Below are positions 42,867 through 54,013 of a DNA stretch of 64,000 bases, in pieces. This stretch comes from Phallus indusiatus (lineage: Eukaryota; Basidiomycota; Agaricomycetes; Phallales; Phallaceae): positions 2,232,001-2,296,000 of the forward strand of contig JAQFWX010000003.1 in the NCBI GenBank assembly GCA_027605045.1. Direction: 5' to 3'. Numbering within the stretch: the first letter of the stretch is position 1; each line of letters begins with the position of its first letter. The notes beneath the pieces are model-generated. The model worked only from the letters and a program-made list of their open reading frames with translations, had not been told where the DNA came from and ran no database searches. The position numbers were made by a program, and so were the translations under genes.

Positions 42867-45800
42867 ATGTTAGTACGACTAGATGCAGCCGTAATACCCG
42901 ATGAAGAAGAACCGTGGACAACGGTGAAAGGGAAAGGTCGTGCACGAGACGACAATAGAACCAGCACGACAATACTGGCCCCAGTAATGGACAACGCGCA
43001 GGCGACGGTCAAGACAATGGCAAACACGCCAGCATTGCCAGCGACGCCCAGAGCTCCATCGGCAGCACCGACCCCCGGTATAACACGTCAACCCACACAA
43101 CAGTACGCGGTACACGCGGAAACACTACATTCAGTGTTACAGGACCTACCTTCTGCACAACCAGCAGCGACCAGCACGCCCATCAGACCCACGCGAGCAG
43201 CAGATGACGCAGCCGCAGAGATAGAGAGAGGACGAGCTGAGCTGGATAGATCACGTCGAAACAGCCGACGTACCCCACCAGAGTTCGTGGCAACTCGTGA
43301 CTACCTGGAAGATCAATCTACCAGACGAGTCAACGCGGGTCAAGGACCGCGTGATAAGAGTAATCCTTCAGCTGCAGAGCTGGAAGAGTCAGCGAAAGAC
43401 CTGGAAAGGATGGCCGCTGAGGCAGCGCAACTGGCACGGGAAAAACGTTCCGAAGCATTAGACAAACGCACAACTGCGTTACAAGGGAAGGTTAGTAGGC
43501 AAGAACCGTATGTCGACATGCAGGAAGACCTGCAGGAAGTGCGAGCAGCACGCACTGAACTGGCTAAAAGCAACCGAGAAATGGAAGCTGGCCAACGACC
43601 TGGCATCATCTTTGAGCAAGACCTCTCTAATCGCTCGGCGCCCGCTCAGACTGCAGCGCAACCAGGACCGTCAACAGTACATCCTGGCCCACCAACAAAC
43701 GCCGGTCAAGCACACGCTCCTGCAACGTCCCCGACAACCAGAGCACCGGTTGTACCCAGAAGAAGAGCAACATCTGCCAGGGATCAGTACGAGCAAATGA
43801 GAGAAGACCTCCGAGATATACCGGAGAGTAACGCTGGGCCCTTCATGCCCAAATACTATGATGACGAGGACTCGTCAGACGACGAAGAAGAAGCGTACGA
43901 TCGCGGATACTTCGAACGTGAAATGAGGGAAACCCCATTTGACGACCGAGAAGATAGACATAAACCCACAAAGAGGTTTAGAAGAGTTCGGGAAGACGAG
44001 GGGATAATTGTCATGGTGCAAGAAGCACTAGAGGAGTGCAAGGATGTAGTAGTATCAGCGTCCCCACTTGCGAAAGCGGGTGCAAAGATGCCATTATCCG
44101 TTATGTATAGCGGATCATCAAAGCCTGAAGACTTTGAGAAGTTCGTGACCTCTATCCTCAGATGGTTGAGGCTGAATAACCTACTCGGCGCAGCGTACGT
44201 CGAAGCACATATAGCCGTAGTCGGTATGCGACTAGATGGAGAGGCACACGAATGGTTTGTGGAGCACGTAGAACGAGGAGGTCGTTCAACCAAGGGTTGG
44301 GACTTGGTAAGACTGTTCCGAAGGATGCACAATATGTTCTTGTCACCTACAAGCAAGAACCAGTCTGCACATAACTTCGATCACGTGAAGCAAGGTGCAA
44401 GGAGCGTACACCGGTACATGAGTGAACTGTTGAAATTCGCAGCACGTCTAGTCCATCCACCGGACAGATACACCTTCAAACGAAAGTTCTTAGAAGGACT
44501 TGATGAGAGAATTCGCAGTGAAGTCACCAAGAGGGGATTCCTGGCCGAAAACTCATCAATTCGACGGCTGTACATAGCCGCGAACGACATAGAGCAAGCA
44601 TGGGACTATAATAAGTCAATACTAGCTCAACGTCAGACACCCGTAAAATCAACGGGTACCCATTCAAGCTTGGCCAGACAAGCTCAAGAGAACAACTACC
44701 GCGCTAAAATCAAACCAAGCGGTATACCCACGAGGACTATTCCCCGTACGACCACAACTAGCAACGCACTAGCTGTAAGACCAGCGACGAGCAGTACGAC
44801 TAAGCCGGCGAGAGCGTCGACTACCACGACAACTCGACCAGTCAGCTCAGGAACGCAAGCCCGAAGCAGTAGCACTGTGCTGAAGTGCTATGAATGTGGA
44901 CAGACTGGCCACCTAAGACCACAATGCCCTAGAAAGGGACAGGTACGTGCTAACGTAATGCACGTTGAGGAGGAAGATGAAGACGATGCGGACGAGCTGC
45001 TCGACGCAATTATAGAGGAAGAAACGGGAGTTAACATACTAGAAGTGGAGGAATCCCCACAGTATGATGACGCTGAACAAGGTCAAGACACCGTGGAAGC
45101 AGCGGACTACGGGGGAGGGGACCACTATGAGTGGGACGAGAACGAAGACGCAGCAGGCGCATACATGATGGTGATAACCGAAGACCACGGTTATGATGAA
45201 AGAAGACTACTTGTTATCAAACAAGGCTCGTCCACCATTGGGACGATTAAGTCACAGGAAGAACCCCTGTATGACCACACGATGAGACCTAAGTCAAGGG
45301 CTCCAAAGCGTGATAAAGAATCAATAAAACCTCTAGAGGGTTACTGGCTCGTAAACGGCCAATTAGCGCATTGTTTGATTGACAGTGGATGTCAAGGCAT
45401 GATAATGTCACCATCATTCTCGCTCACGACTGGAGCGAAGACATTCAAACTGGATAAGCCAGTATCACTGCAGCTTGCAGTGAAAGGAAGTAAGTCCGTA
45501 ATACAGTACGGAACGTATACCCGAATAGAATTTGGGGATATTAGTGTATTAGAATACTTTGATATAGTCAACATTGACTACTACGACGTCATAATTGGCG
45601 TACCATTCCTGAAAAGGTATGACATCTGCCTGGATTTTGGCAACGGAATAATCACCCGGGATGGAGGAGTAATCACTCCAGTGGAACGGTTCACTGAAAT
45701 ACCTAACACCACGGACGAGCCCACCGAGTTAAGTGAAAGCTTAGCCATAGCATCAGCACGCCCCATAACCACTACGTCTAACGCAGTAGCAGTGAGACGG

Positions 45801-48800
45801 AAGATCCGAGTACCGGAACTTAAGGATGAGAACCTACCCGCGCTACGCGAGTACTGGAAGGAGGAGTACAACGACTTATTCGGGCCAGTGCCGAATAGAC
45901 TCCCTCCATTTAGGGATGTAAATCATCATATCCCATTAATAGAACCTAACAAGGTTATCCGGTACAGACTACCGAAGTGCCCAGACGCCCTCAAGCCACT
46001 GCTGGCTGAAAAAATAGAGCGCTACACGCAAGCAGGTTGGTGGGAACCGACTGTCGCACAGCAAGCCATCCCCATGCTATGCCTGTTTAAAAAGGCATTA
46101 TCAGGACTGCGCACGGTATTTGACCTGCGTCAGCAGAATGATAATACGTTGAAAGACGTGACCCCGTTTCCAGACCAGGAGACCATTCGCCAAGACGTGG
46201 CGAGACACAAGTATAGGTCGAAAATTGACCTAACGGAAGCTTACGAGCAAGTCAGAATTGCTCCGGAAGACGTGGACAAGACCACGTTCTCGACGATATA
46301 TGGCACGTTTAAAAGCCATGTTATGCAACAAGGTGATTGCAACGCGCCTTCGACATTCCAGAGATTGATGACCCATATATTCCGGGACCACATCGGAAGA
46401 AACATACACTCGTACATCGACGACGTGTTCGTCTACTCAATGACGATCCAACAACACCAGGAACATCTGGAGATTGCCTTCTCGAGATTGAGGAAGGAAC
46501 AACTTTACCTAAGTCAGAAGAAAGTTGACTTATACTCCAAACGATTGGAGTGCCTAGGACACATCATCGACGACGATGGTATCCACCCAGATATGGATAA
46601 AATGGATAAAATTCGCGATTGGAGAACCCCACGTACGTTCAACGACGTTCAGAAGTTCTTAGGACTGGTGCAATACGTTGCCGCCTACCTTCCGGGAGTC
46701 GCTACTTACACTTCCCCATTGTCGGGATGTACCCACAACAACAGGCAATTTGAGTGGACACCGGCACTAGAACGCTGTTTCAACGCAATCAAAGCGTTGA
46801 CGAAGAACGCCCCAGTTCTTAAACCTATCAATCCTGATAGCAACGAGCCAATTTGGCTTGTAACCGATGGATCCAAGTGTGGCGTCGGTGCGTACTATGG
46901 TCAAGGCGCAAGGTGGCAAACCTGCAGACCCGCAGGGTTTATGTCTAAGAAATTTACTCCGGCACAATACAACTACCGGACTCATGAGCACGAGCTCATT
47001 GCAGTACTTGAAGCACTGAATAAGTGGGAAGACAAACTACTAGGTCGTAAATTCACCCTAGTAACGGACAACGAGGCCTTGAAACACTTCAAGACACAGC
47101 CCCGTATGTCGCCTAGACAGGCGAGATGGTACGAGTATCTCTCTCGTTTCGACTACGAAACGATTCACATCAAAGGTGAGACCAATACGGTCGCAGATGG
47201 ACTCTCGAGATACTTCGAGGATGACCTACCTAACGAGATACACCCACCTGAGAACTACGTCAACATCGACGTGAAACTAGATCCAACAGGGGATCAGCTA
47301 CCTCCTGAAAGGAAAAGCGAACTCAGAATCAGTGCGGCGAGACGCATTAACACTCGGGCGAAAGCTAGAGTCCAACAACAGACGGCTGGACAAGCATCCA
47401 TTGAACAACGATCAGCGTCCATCGAAGAAGTGGATACAGACGACGAAGATGTACTGGCAGTCACAGCACAACATAGCGGTAAAACGCTTAAAGCCAAAAT
47501 CGAAGGCTTTGAAGGATTAGCTGATCTGATAAAGAGCGGCTATAAGGACGACACAACACTGAAGAAAGTGTTAGAAAACCCTGATGCATACAAAGGGTTT
47601 GGGATGAAAAACCAGCTACTATACACGAAGAATCAGTTTTCCCGTGACATGGTTTGCATACCCCATCACTTATTTTACCAGGGGAGGAAGCTGGTAGAGA
47701 TCATAATTAGTGAAGCACACGAAATTGTGGGACACTTTGGACGCTATAAAACGTCGCAATACATTAGACAAGTGTATTGGTGGAGAACGATGGCAGAGGA
47801 CATCGAAGAATACTGCAAATCGTGCGGTAAATGTCAAACGAATAAGGATGACAATAGACATCCTAGCGGTCTACTGAAGACGCTACCCATTCCCAATAAA
47901 CCATGGGAATCAGTCGGAATGGACTTTATAGGCCCATTACCAGTATCGAAAGGACACGACTTCTTACTAGTCATAATTGACAGATTAACGTCAATGGTGA
48001 GACTCATGCCCACCACCACGAAGCTAACTGCGAAAAGCGCAGCACACCTGTACTTCGAAGGTGTAGTTAGGCATCATGGCGTGCCAGCTTCTATCGTCAG
48101 TGATAGAGATACCAGATTCACCGCGAAATTCTGGAAAGAACTACAGCGACTAATAGGGACAAAACTCCTCATGTCCACTTCATTCCATCCACAGACGGAT
48201 GGAGCAACAGAGCGGGCGAACCGCTCCATAGGACAAGTATTACGTTCTATAATAGATAATGACCAAAAGGATTGGGCTGAACGTATCCCGATGGCGGAAT
48301 TCGCACTGAACAGTAGCACGAGTGAAACGACTAAGTTCACGCCATTCGAACTTAACTACGGATACACCCCTGCACTAGGGCGACAGCTCAACACCGACAC
48401 CAAGTTCAATGGTGTGAAGCAATTCGCATTACAAGCGAAATGGAATCTTATGGCCGCACACGATGCCATAATCGCGAGTCGCGTGAAACAAACCATGCAC
48501 GCGAACACTCACAGACGAGATGCGCCTGTCTATAAAGAGGGTGACCTCGTGTACCTTTCTACGAAGAACATATCTCTACCAAAGGGTAGATCCAGTAAGT
48601 TGGTACCGCGTTACGTCGGTCCTTACAAAGTATTGTCAGTCAAAGACAATATTAACGTCAAACTCGACTTGCCTGACGAGTTGAAGAAGCGTAGGATAAA
48701 TCCAATATTCCACGTGGACTTAGTGAAACCACATATCGCCAATGATGACGATAGATTTCCACGTCGTGAGTCATTAACGGCGTACGACTTTGGACAACCG

Positions 48801-49016
48801 GACAATGCCGAATGGCATGTAGATGAACTACTAGCCCATCGCTGGACTGGGTCTAAAGACACGGACATCGAGTTCCTAGTGCAATGGACGCTAGGCGATA
48901 CGACCTGGGAGCCGTACGAACACTGCAAAGACTTGCAGGCATTGGATGAGTATCTCCAATTACGCGGGGTTACCCAATTAGGGAAATTGCCGCGTCTCCG
49001 CACGACGCGTAAATGA
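42867..49016 (+). CDS. Gag-pol polyprotein of element G (single frame)
   Basis: One open frame of about 2050 residues; ATG at 42867 is the first in frame but the true start may be lost with the 5' LTR. Positions below count from 42837. A charged N-terminal region with helical repeats covers 1-400. The gag core follows (FEKFVTSILRWLRLNNL near 430, FKRKFLEGLDERIRSEV near 545). A CCHC knuckle CYECGQTGHLRPQC is at about 683. Then retropepsin (LIDSGCQGMIM, about 845), reverse transcriptase (FDLRQQNDNTLK, KIDLTEAYEQVRI, SYIDDVFVY at about 1192), RNase H (LVTDGSKCGVGAYYG, about 1340), integrase zinc finger (HEIVGHFGRYKT, CKSCGKC, about 1625), D-D-E core (GMDFIGPLP, SDRDTRF, TERANRS, about 1694-1790), and a chromodomain-like end (EWHVDELLAHRW, TWEPYEHCKDL). 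All catalytic motifs look intact. Same broad family as Ty3-1. Confidence 0.9.
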   Translation: MLVRLDAAVIPDEEEPWTTVKGKGRARDDNRTSTTILAPVMDNAQATVKTMANTPALPATPRAPSAAPTPGITRQPTQQYAVHAETLHSVLQDLPSAQPAATSTPIRPTRAADDAAAEIERGRAELDRSRRNSRRTPPEFVATRDYLEDQSTRRVNAGQGPRDKSNPSAAELEESAKDLERMAAEAAQLAREKRSEALDKRTTALQGKVSRQEPYVDMQEDLQEVRAARTELAKSNREMEAGQRPGIIFEQDLSNRSAPAQTAAQPGPSTVHPGPPTNAGQAHAPATSPTTRAPVVPRRRATSARDQYEQMREDLRDIPESNAGPFMPKYYDDEDSSDDEEEAYDRGYFEREMRETPFDDREDRHKPTKRFRRVREDEGIIVMVQEALEECKDVVVSASPLAKAGAKMPLSVMYSGSSKPEDFEKFVTSILRWLRLNNLLGAAYVEAHIAVVGMRLDGEAHEWFVEHVERGGRSTKGWDLVRLFRRMHNMFLSPTSKNQSAHNFDHVKQGARSVHRYMSELLKFAARLVHPPDRYTFKRKFLEGLDERIRSEVTKRGFLAENSSIRRLYIAANDIEQAWDYNKSILAQRQTPVKSTGTHSSLARQAQENNYRAKIKPSGIPTRTIPRTTTTSNALAVRPATSSTTKPARASTTTTTRPVSSGTQARSSSTVLKCYECGQTGHLRPQCPRKGQVRANVMHVEEEDEDDADELLDAIIEEETGVNILEVEESPQYDDAEQGQDTVEAADYGGGDHYEWDENEDAAGAYMMVITEDHGYDERRLLVIKQGSSTIGTIKSQEEPLYDHTMRPKSRAPKRDKESIKPLEGYWLVNGQLAHCLIDSGCQGMIMSPSFSLTTGAKTFKLDKPVSLQLAVKGSKSVIQYGTYTRIEFGDISVLEYFDIVNIDYYDVIIGVPFLKRYDICLDFGNGIITRDGGVITPVERFTEIPNTTDEPTELSESLAIASARPITTTSNAVAVRRKIRVPELKDENLPALREYWKEEYNDLFGPVPNRLPPFRDVNHHIPLIEPNKVIRYRLPKCPDALKPLLAEKIERYTQAGWWEPTVAQQAIPMLCLFKKALSGLRTVFDLRQQNDNTLKDVTPFPDQETIRQDVARHKYRSKIDLTEAYEQVRIAPEDVDKTTFSTIYGTFKSHVMQQGDCNAPSTFQRLMTHIFRDHIGRNIHSYIDDVFVYSMTIQQHQEHLEIAFSRLRKEQLYLSQKKVDLYSKRLECLGHIIDDDGIHPDMDKMDKIRDWRTPRTFNDVQKFLGLVQYVAAYLPGVATYTSPLSGCTHNNRQFEWTPALERCFNAIKALTKNAPVLKPINPDSNEPIWLVTDGSKCGVGAYYGQGARWQTCRPAGFMSKKFTPAQYNYRTHEHELIAVLEALNKWEDKLLGRKFTLVTDNEALKHFKTQPRMSPRQARWYEYLSRFDYETIHIKGETNTVADGLSRYFEDDLPNEIHPPENYVNIDVKLDPTGDQLPPERKSELRISAARRINTRAKARVQQQTAGQASIEQRSASIEEVDTDDEDVLAVTAQHSGKTLKAKIEGFEGLADLIKSGYKDDTTLKKVLENPDAYKGFGMKNQLLYTKNQFSRDMVCIPHHLFYQGRKLVEIIISEAHEIVGHFGRYKTSQYIRQVYWWRTMAEDIEEYCKSCGKCQTNKDDNRHPSGLLKTLPIPNKPWESVGMDFIGPLPVSKGHDFLLVIIDRLTSMVRLMPTTTKLTAKSAAHLYFEGVVRHHGVPASIVSDRDTRFTAKFWKELQRLIGTKLLMSTSFHPQTDGATERANRSIGQVLRSIIDNDQKDWAERIPMAEFALNSSTSETTKFTPFELNYGYTPALGRQLNTDTKFNGVKQFALQAKWNLMAAHDAIIASRVKQTMHANTHRRDAPVYKEGDLVYLSTKNISLPKGRSSKLVPRYVGPYKVLSVKDNINVKLDLPDELKKRRINPIFHVDLVKPHIANDDDRFPRRESLTAYDFGQPDNAEWHVDELLAHRWTGSKDTDIEFLVQWTLGDTTWEPYEHCKDLQALDEYLQLRGVTQLGKLPRLRTTRK

Positions 49017-49155
49017 GGATCTGCAAGCAGATCTGCCCCGTGCCCCCGGCGGCACAGCAGCCACGAGAAAATCCTACTCGGGCGCTACTCTGATACAAGA
49101 GTAAATAAATACTCTTTCTTACGACCCCGTCTCAGCCACCTGAGCACCGTCAACG

Positions 49156-49732
49156 ATGTCTGCAGAACCTTCACGACCTACCTCTTCATCTACGAAGCCC
49201 TCGACCCGCAAGGGACGATTTGACGATATCAAGCAAGCGTTGCTTGAAGCACAAAAAGAATGGAGTATGGATTCCATGCCTGGCTGCGTAGCCATCACCC
49301 ACGAAAGTGGGAAATGTACCCACTGCGATGAGTATATCTCGCACATTAGTACCGCTGCAAGCAAGCGTACCATTGTTCTTGACGAGAAAGACGTCAAAGA
49401 GTGCCTACTCGAGGCATTCCCGTTCCTGCAAAAAGAGTGGGATGATTTACGAAAGCGCCTCGAAGACGCTAACGACTACGCCGACCAGACCGTCCAAGAA
49501 CTCAAGGACGTTGAGAGACGAGAGGACGACCTTCGAGATCGTATACGGGAACTCGAGGACAAGTTGAAGCAAGCCCCACAGGCAGCATCGCCTGTGTCAT
49601 CTAGGAAACGACCTCGGTCAGAGGCCAAGGGCCCCACGAATCATGGGCCCGTAGGATTCGACGCGTACGACGACGACGACGACGATGATCTAGACGACCA
49701 CGATTGGGCGGACTCCTACAATGACGAGTCGG
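49156..49732 (+). CDS. Accessory ORF of element G, part 1
   Basis: It starts with ATG 140 bases after the gag-pol stop and runs 192 codons to the point where Y inserted. It has a C-x2-C pair (CTHCDEYISH), then a strong coiled coil (WDDLRKRLEDANDYADQ, RDRIRELEDKLKQ), a basic patch (SSRKRPRSE) and a run of Asp. The frame continues without a break at 55736 once Y and one target duplication are set aside. I do not recognise the protein. Ty3 elements with an extra 3' ORF exist (env-like or others), but no signal peptide or transmembrane segment is visible here. Confidence 0.7.
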
Positions 49733-50084
49733 TGTTAGGGCGACTCAGGGCACACACCTAGAGGAGGGAAAACCTAAGATCTATTGGGGGACAACGACTA
49801 ACTACTCACCTAGAGGAGGGAAAACCTAAGAGAACAAGCTTAGGTATCCCCCTCTAGGGAAATCGCATATAAGTACAGGATATGAGGCGCCCGACTGATC
49901 CCCATGGGATCCGAGGAGATACAGACAGAAATCGAAATAAATCGAAAAGATCGAGAGATCGAGAAAACGATGAAAATAGTGGAAATGACAAAATACGGGA
50001 AATGATGGAAATCGAAGTGTGAAATGAAATCGAAAGAAATCGAAGAAATCGAATAATAGGGCAAGGCGCTAGCGTACCGTAACA
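49733..50084 (-). repeat. 3' LTR of Y
   Basis: 352 bp; matches 55379-55730 with no difference seen. Confidence 0.94.
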
Positions 50085-50126
50085 CCACCCTCCCCTTCAA
50101 TAAGGCGGCGACCCGACGCCTGAGAC

Positions 50127-53100
50127 TTAACTATTAGGACGCGGAAGGAAAATAAGACCACCAATTGTTCGAGGTGCGTTCGGATGAGATCGGTAGAAAT
50201 CTTGTATGAGATCGTGTGCCGCAACATCTTTCTCTGGGACCCATTGGTCATGCTCTGGACCATAGCCCTCCCATCTAACCTTGAACTCCAGACGTCGACG
50301 GAAAACACGACTATCCAATATTTCTTCAACCACGTAGTGCTCACCATCGTCGCGAATCTCCGGGGGTGGAGGAGGCTTAGAACGACGACCCGGTATGCTG
50401 TCTGGCACCATTGGTTTCAACTTACTGACGTGGAATACAGGGTGAATTCGAGACATCGATTTCGGTAGAACGAGTCGATACGCTCGAGTTCCGATTTTTG
50501 CTGCAATGGGAAAGGGGCCCAGAAAACGATGCGATAACTTGGCCGATGGACGAGTGGTCTTGATGTCGCTAGCATCTAGATAAACCTTGTCTCCAGATTT
50601 GTAGTCAGGAGCCGGCAAATGTTTACGATCATAGTACTTAGCCATGTCGTCCTTAGCCTTAAGGATCGCAGCGTGAGCTTCCTCCCAAGAACGGGACATC
50701 CTATCTTTGAAATCATTAACCGATTCGATCTTCGATTCGGTCGAGCGCGGTTCGAAGCCCATTCGAGGATGGCGACCAGTGTCGAGCTCGAAAGGCGTAG
50801 CTTGAGTGGCCGAATGAACATGATTGTTATATGCAAATTCAGCCATGGGTAGCAGTCGATCCCAATCGTCTTGGCGTTCGGAGGTAAAGATACGGAGATA
50901 CTGCTCTACTTCAGCATTAGCTCGCTCTGTCTGACCATCGGTTTGGGGGTGGTATGCAGTGGAGCGTGCGAGCCGAATACCGAGTAGTCGAGAGAGTTCT
51001 TGGGTAAAACGAGACGAGAACTGAGGTCCGCGATCCGATATGATCTTCTCGGGTAATCCGTGCAATTTCCAGACGTGTTGGAGATACAGAGACGCAAGGC
51101 CAGAAGCGTCAACGGTAGTAAACGTCGGGACGAAATGAACCCGTTTTGTCAGCGAATCTACTACCGAAAGAATTGCATCATAACCATTCGATTCCGGGAG
51201 TTCGACGATGAAATCGACCGATATGAATTGCCAAGGTCGATTTGGAGTTTCGGTAGGTTGCAATTCACCATACGGAGCATGTCGAGAAGGTTTCGTACGC
51301 ATACAAGCGTCACAAGCCTCTACATACCGCTGTACATATCTAGAGATCCCAGGCCACCAAAAGGTTCGCGATACCAGTTCTAGCGTTTTAAATCGACCTG
51401 GGTGACCTGCGAGTTTGGTGTCATGGTGTCGTTGGAGGATTTCTCGACGCAGATCGTCCACTTCGGGAACATAAATCTTCCCTCGGTAGTAAATGACGTC
51501 TTGATCTTCAGCCCATTCACTGGTGTGAACCGATCTCCCGCCTATCGCCTTGAGGGATTCGATGGCTTTCGAGACGCTATCTTCTCGTTTGCCTTCTCTG
51601 TTCGCTTTCCGTATCTGGCCTAAGAACTCGTCCTCCTCCCCTCTAAGGCGGAATGTTTGCATGGCGTTGATCGCAAACATTTCGGGTCGGATTAGGGTGA
51701 TACCTTGATTGTCCAACTTTCCCGAACCATGATCAGCACGACGCGACAGCCCGTCAGGCTTACCCATTGATTTGCCAGGTATATGCTGCAGGGTGAAATC
51801 GAAACGAGCGAGATAAACCGACCAACGAGCTTGTCTACGATTTAGATTACGAGCCGTCATAAAATACTCCAGGTTTTTGTGATCTGTGCGAATGTCAATT
51901 GGATGGGTCGCACCTTCCAAAAAATGTCGCCATTCCTCCAATGCTCGAATGATGGCCAGCATCTCTTTGTCGTGGATTTCGTAATTTCGCTCCACTGGGC
52001 TCAAAGCCTTCGAAAAGAAGGCTACCGGGTGCCATTTGTTGTCCTCGAGAGAAGGCTGAGACAAAACGGCACCTGTTGCAAAGTCAGAGCTGTCAGCTTC
52101 CACTCGGTAAGGTTTCGATGGATCGGGAATCGCAAGAACCGGTGCAGAGGTCATTGCCGATTTCAGAGAATCGAAAGCTCGTTGGCAGGTGTCGGACCAG
52201 ATAAACGGAACTTCTTTCTTGGTGAGACCAAACAAGGGGACGGCGACCAGCGAGAAATCTTTGATAAATCGACGATAGAAGTTCGCGAAACCTAAGAACG
52301 ACTGAACTTCGGTAACGTTCTTTGGGATTGGCCAATCTCTAACACCCGACACTTTCGCGGGATCCATTTCAACAGTGTTCTCGGAAATGACCAGACCTAA
52401 ATACTCGATCTTAGTACGGCAGAATTCGCATTTCTCAGCCTTGAGATAGAGTTTATGCTCCCTTAGTCGTTCCAAGACACGGCGTGTGATGCGATCGTGT
52501 TCTTCTTTCGTTCTCGTGTAGATCAGGATATCATCGATATAAACAGCCACGACCCCTTCCGTGATCATGTCCTCGAAGATCTCATTCATCATCGTCTGGA
52601 AGGTCGCCGGACTATTAGTTAAACCAAAGAACATGACCAAGGGCTCGAACAATCCTCGATTTGTGCGAAACGCTGCCTTCCACTCGTCGCCTTCTTTAAT
52701 GCGAACGTTGTTGTATCCCCATCTAACATCGAGTTTCGTGAAGTACTTCGCGCCCCTTAATTTGTTCACGAGTTCGGGGATTAAAGGTAATGGGTATCGA
52801 TTTTTGATGGTCATCGCGTTGAGAGCCCGATAGTCCTGAATAAGTCGTAGGGAGCCATCCTTCTTCTTGATAAAGAAGACCGGGGAAGCCATGGGTGATT
52901 TCGAAGGGCGGATTCGACCCGAACGAAGATTCTCTTCCAAAAACGCATCGAGTTCTTTCTGTTCGTTAGGCGACAGAGGGTACACCTTGCAAAACTTGGG
53001 ATCCGAATCGGGTAAGAGCTCTATTGCATGATCCCATTTCTTTGGAGGAGGCAGGGAATCGAAAGATTCTTTCGCAAAGACGTCTTCGAAATCGTGGAAC

Positions 53101-54013
53101 GTTTCGGGAACGATCTCTCGAAATCCAGATTTGGGTGCATCCCTCGTATTGTTCGCATGCGCTTGCGCCAACCGCTGTGAGATGGTTTCGGTTGCTCTGA
53201 TACGACATTCATCCAGGGGTTCTGAATTAAGGGAAACCGCGAATAATCGATCACCTTCTTCTGGGTGAAACTCGTCTTCCACATTCACGAGATCTGGCAT
53301 ATCTGGATCAGTGGATTCAGTTTCGTCCAGGGAAACGGGAGGGATCGCTCGAACTGAACGCAGGAAACGTTTCGGGCCTTTCTTTTCAGTAGAAGGCGGT
53401 CTACAAGATCGACATTCGGGATTACACCGGGTTAACTCGACCTCTCCAGTTGAGTAGTCGATTACCGGGTTGTGAGCCTTGAACCAGGGTAGTCCCAGCA
53501 ACACTGGATATTTGCCGAGGGCGGTGACGGCAAACATGACACGTTCGGAATGGGTTTGATATCGCATCACCAGGTCCACTACATGCGTGATATTTCCCGC
53601 CTGATTGGGAGTACCATCAACATTGAAAACGGGAATCGGTTTCGGTAATCGAATCTTCGGGAGCCGATTCTTCTCGACAAAGTCTTGATCGAGGAACATC
53701 CCACTAGCACCAGTGTCGAGCATCGCCTTCGAGTGAATGAGATCGCCCGTATCGGTGCTCTGAAGTTCTACATCGATCTCGAGCTTCTGAGTGCCGGCAG
53801 TGGCATTGAGACGGTATTCGCGTGGAATTCGCTTGCGTCTTCCAATCGAAAGGCGACGAGGACCAGGGATCAGAGGGTTCGAGAGAGGAATGGATGCATC
53901 AGAGTCAATAGAATTCGAATCAGAAATTTCATTGCACTTGTCTTCTATGTACAATACATCGAATCTATTTGACGTTGGCAGTGAGGGCGCATCCCTTACT
54001 CGCTGCCGTTCTG
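50127..54013 (-). CDS. Pol of chromovirus Y
   Basis: The -1 frame is open across the gag stop (TAA, 53996-53998) and runs uninterrupted to a stop at 50127-50129; 1275 codons lie downstream of 53954. Domains in order: retropepsin (LDTGASGMFLDQDFVEK), reverse transcriptase (LIQDYRALNAMTIKNRYPLP, KLDVRWGYNNVRI, VAVYIDDILIYT near residue 470), RNase H (VEADSSDFATGAVLSQ, HDKEMLAIIRALEEW, RTDHKNLEYF), integrase zinc finger (HHDTKLAGHPGRFK, CDACMRTKPS), D-D-E core (SVDFIVELPES, SDRGPQFSSRF, TERANAE) and a C-terminal chromodomain (YVVEEILDSRVFRRRLEFKV, WEGYGPEHDQWVPE). Aromatic-cage-like Y and W residues are present. Chromodomain integrases target chromatin. All motifs are intact. It is closely related to X pol. 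Confidence 0.95.

Noticed and set aside
46337..47520. Small frames within element G pol (for example 46337-46528, 47332-47520)
   Set aside because: Shadows of the long pol frame, which carries all the motifs.
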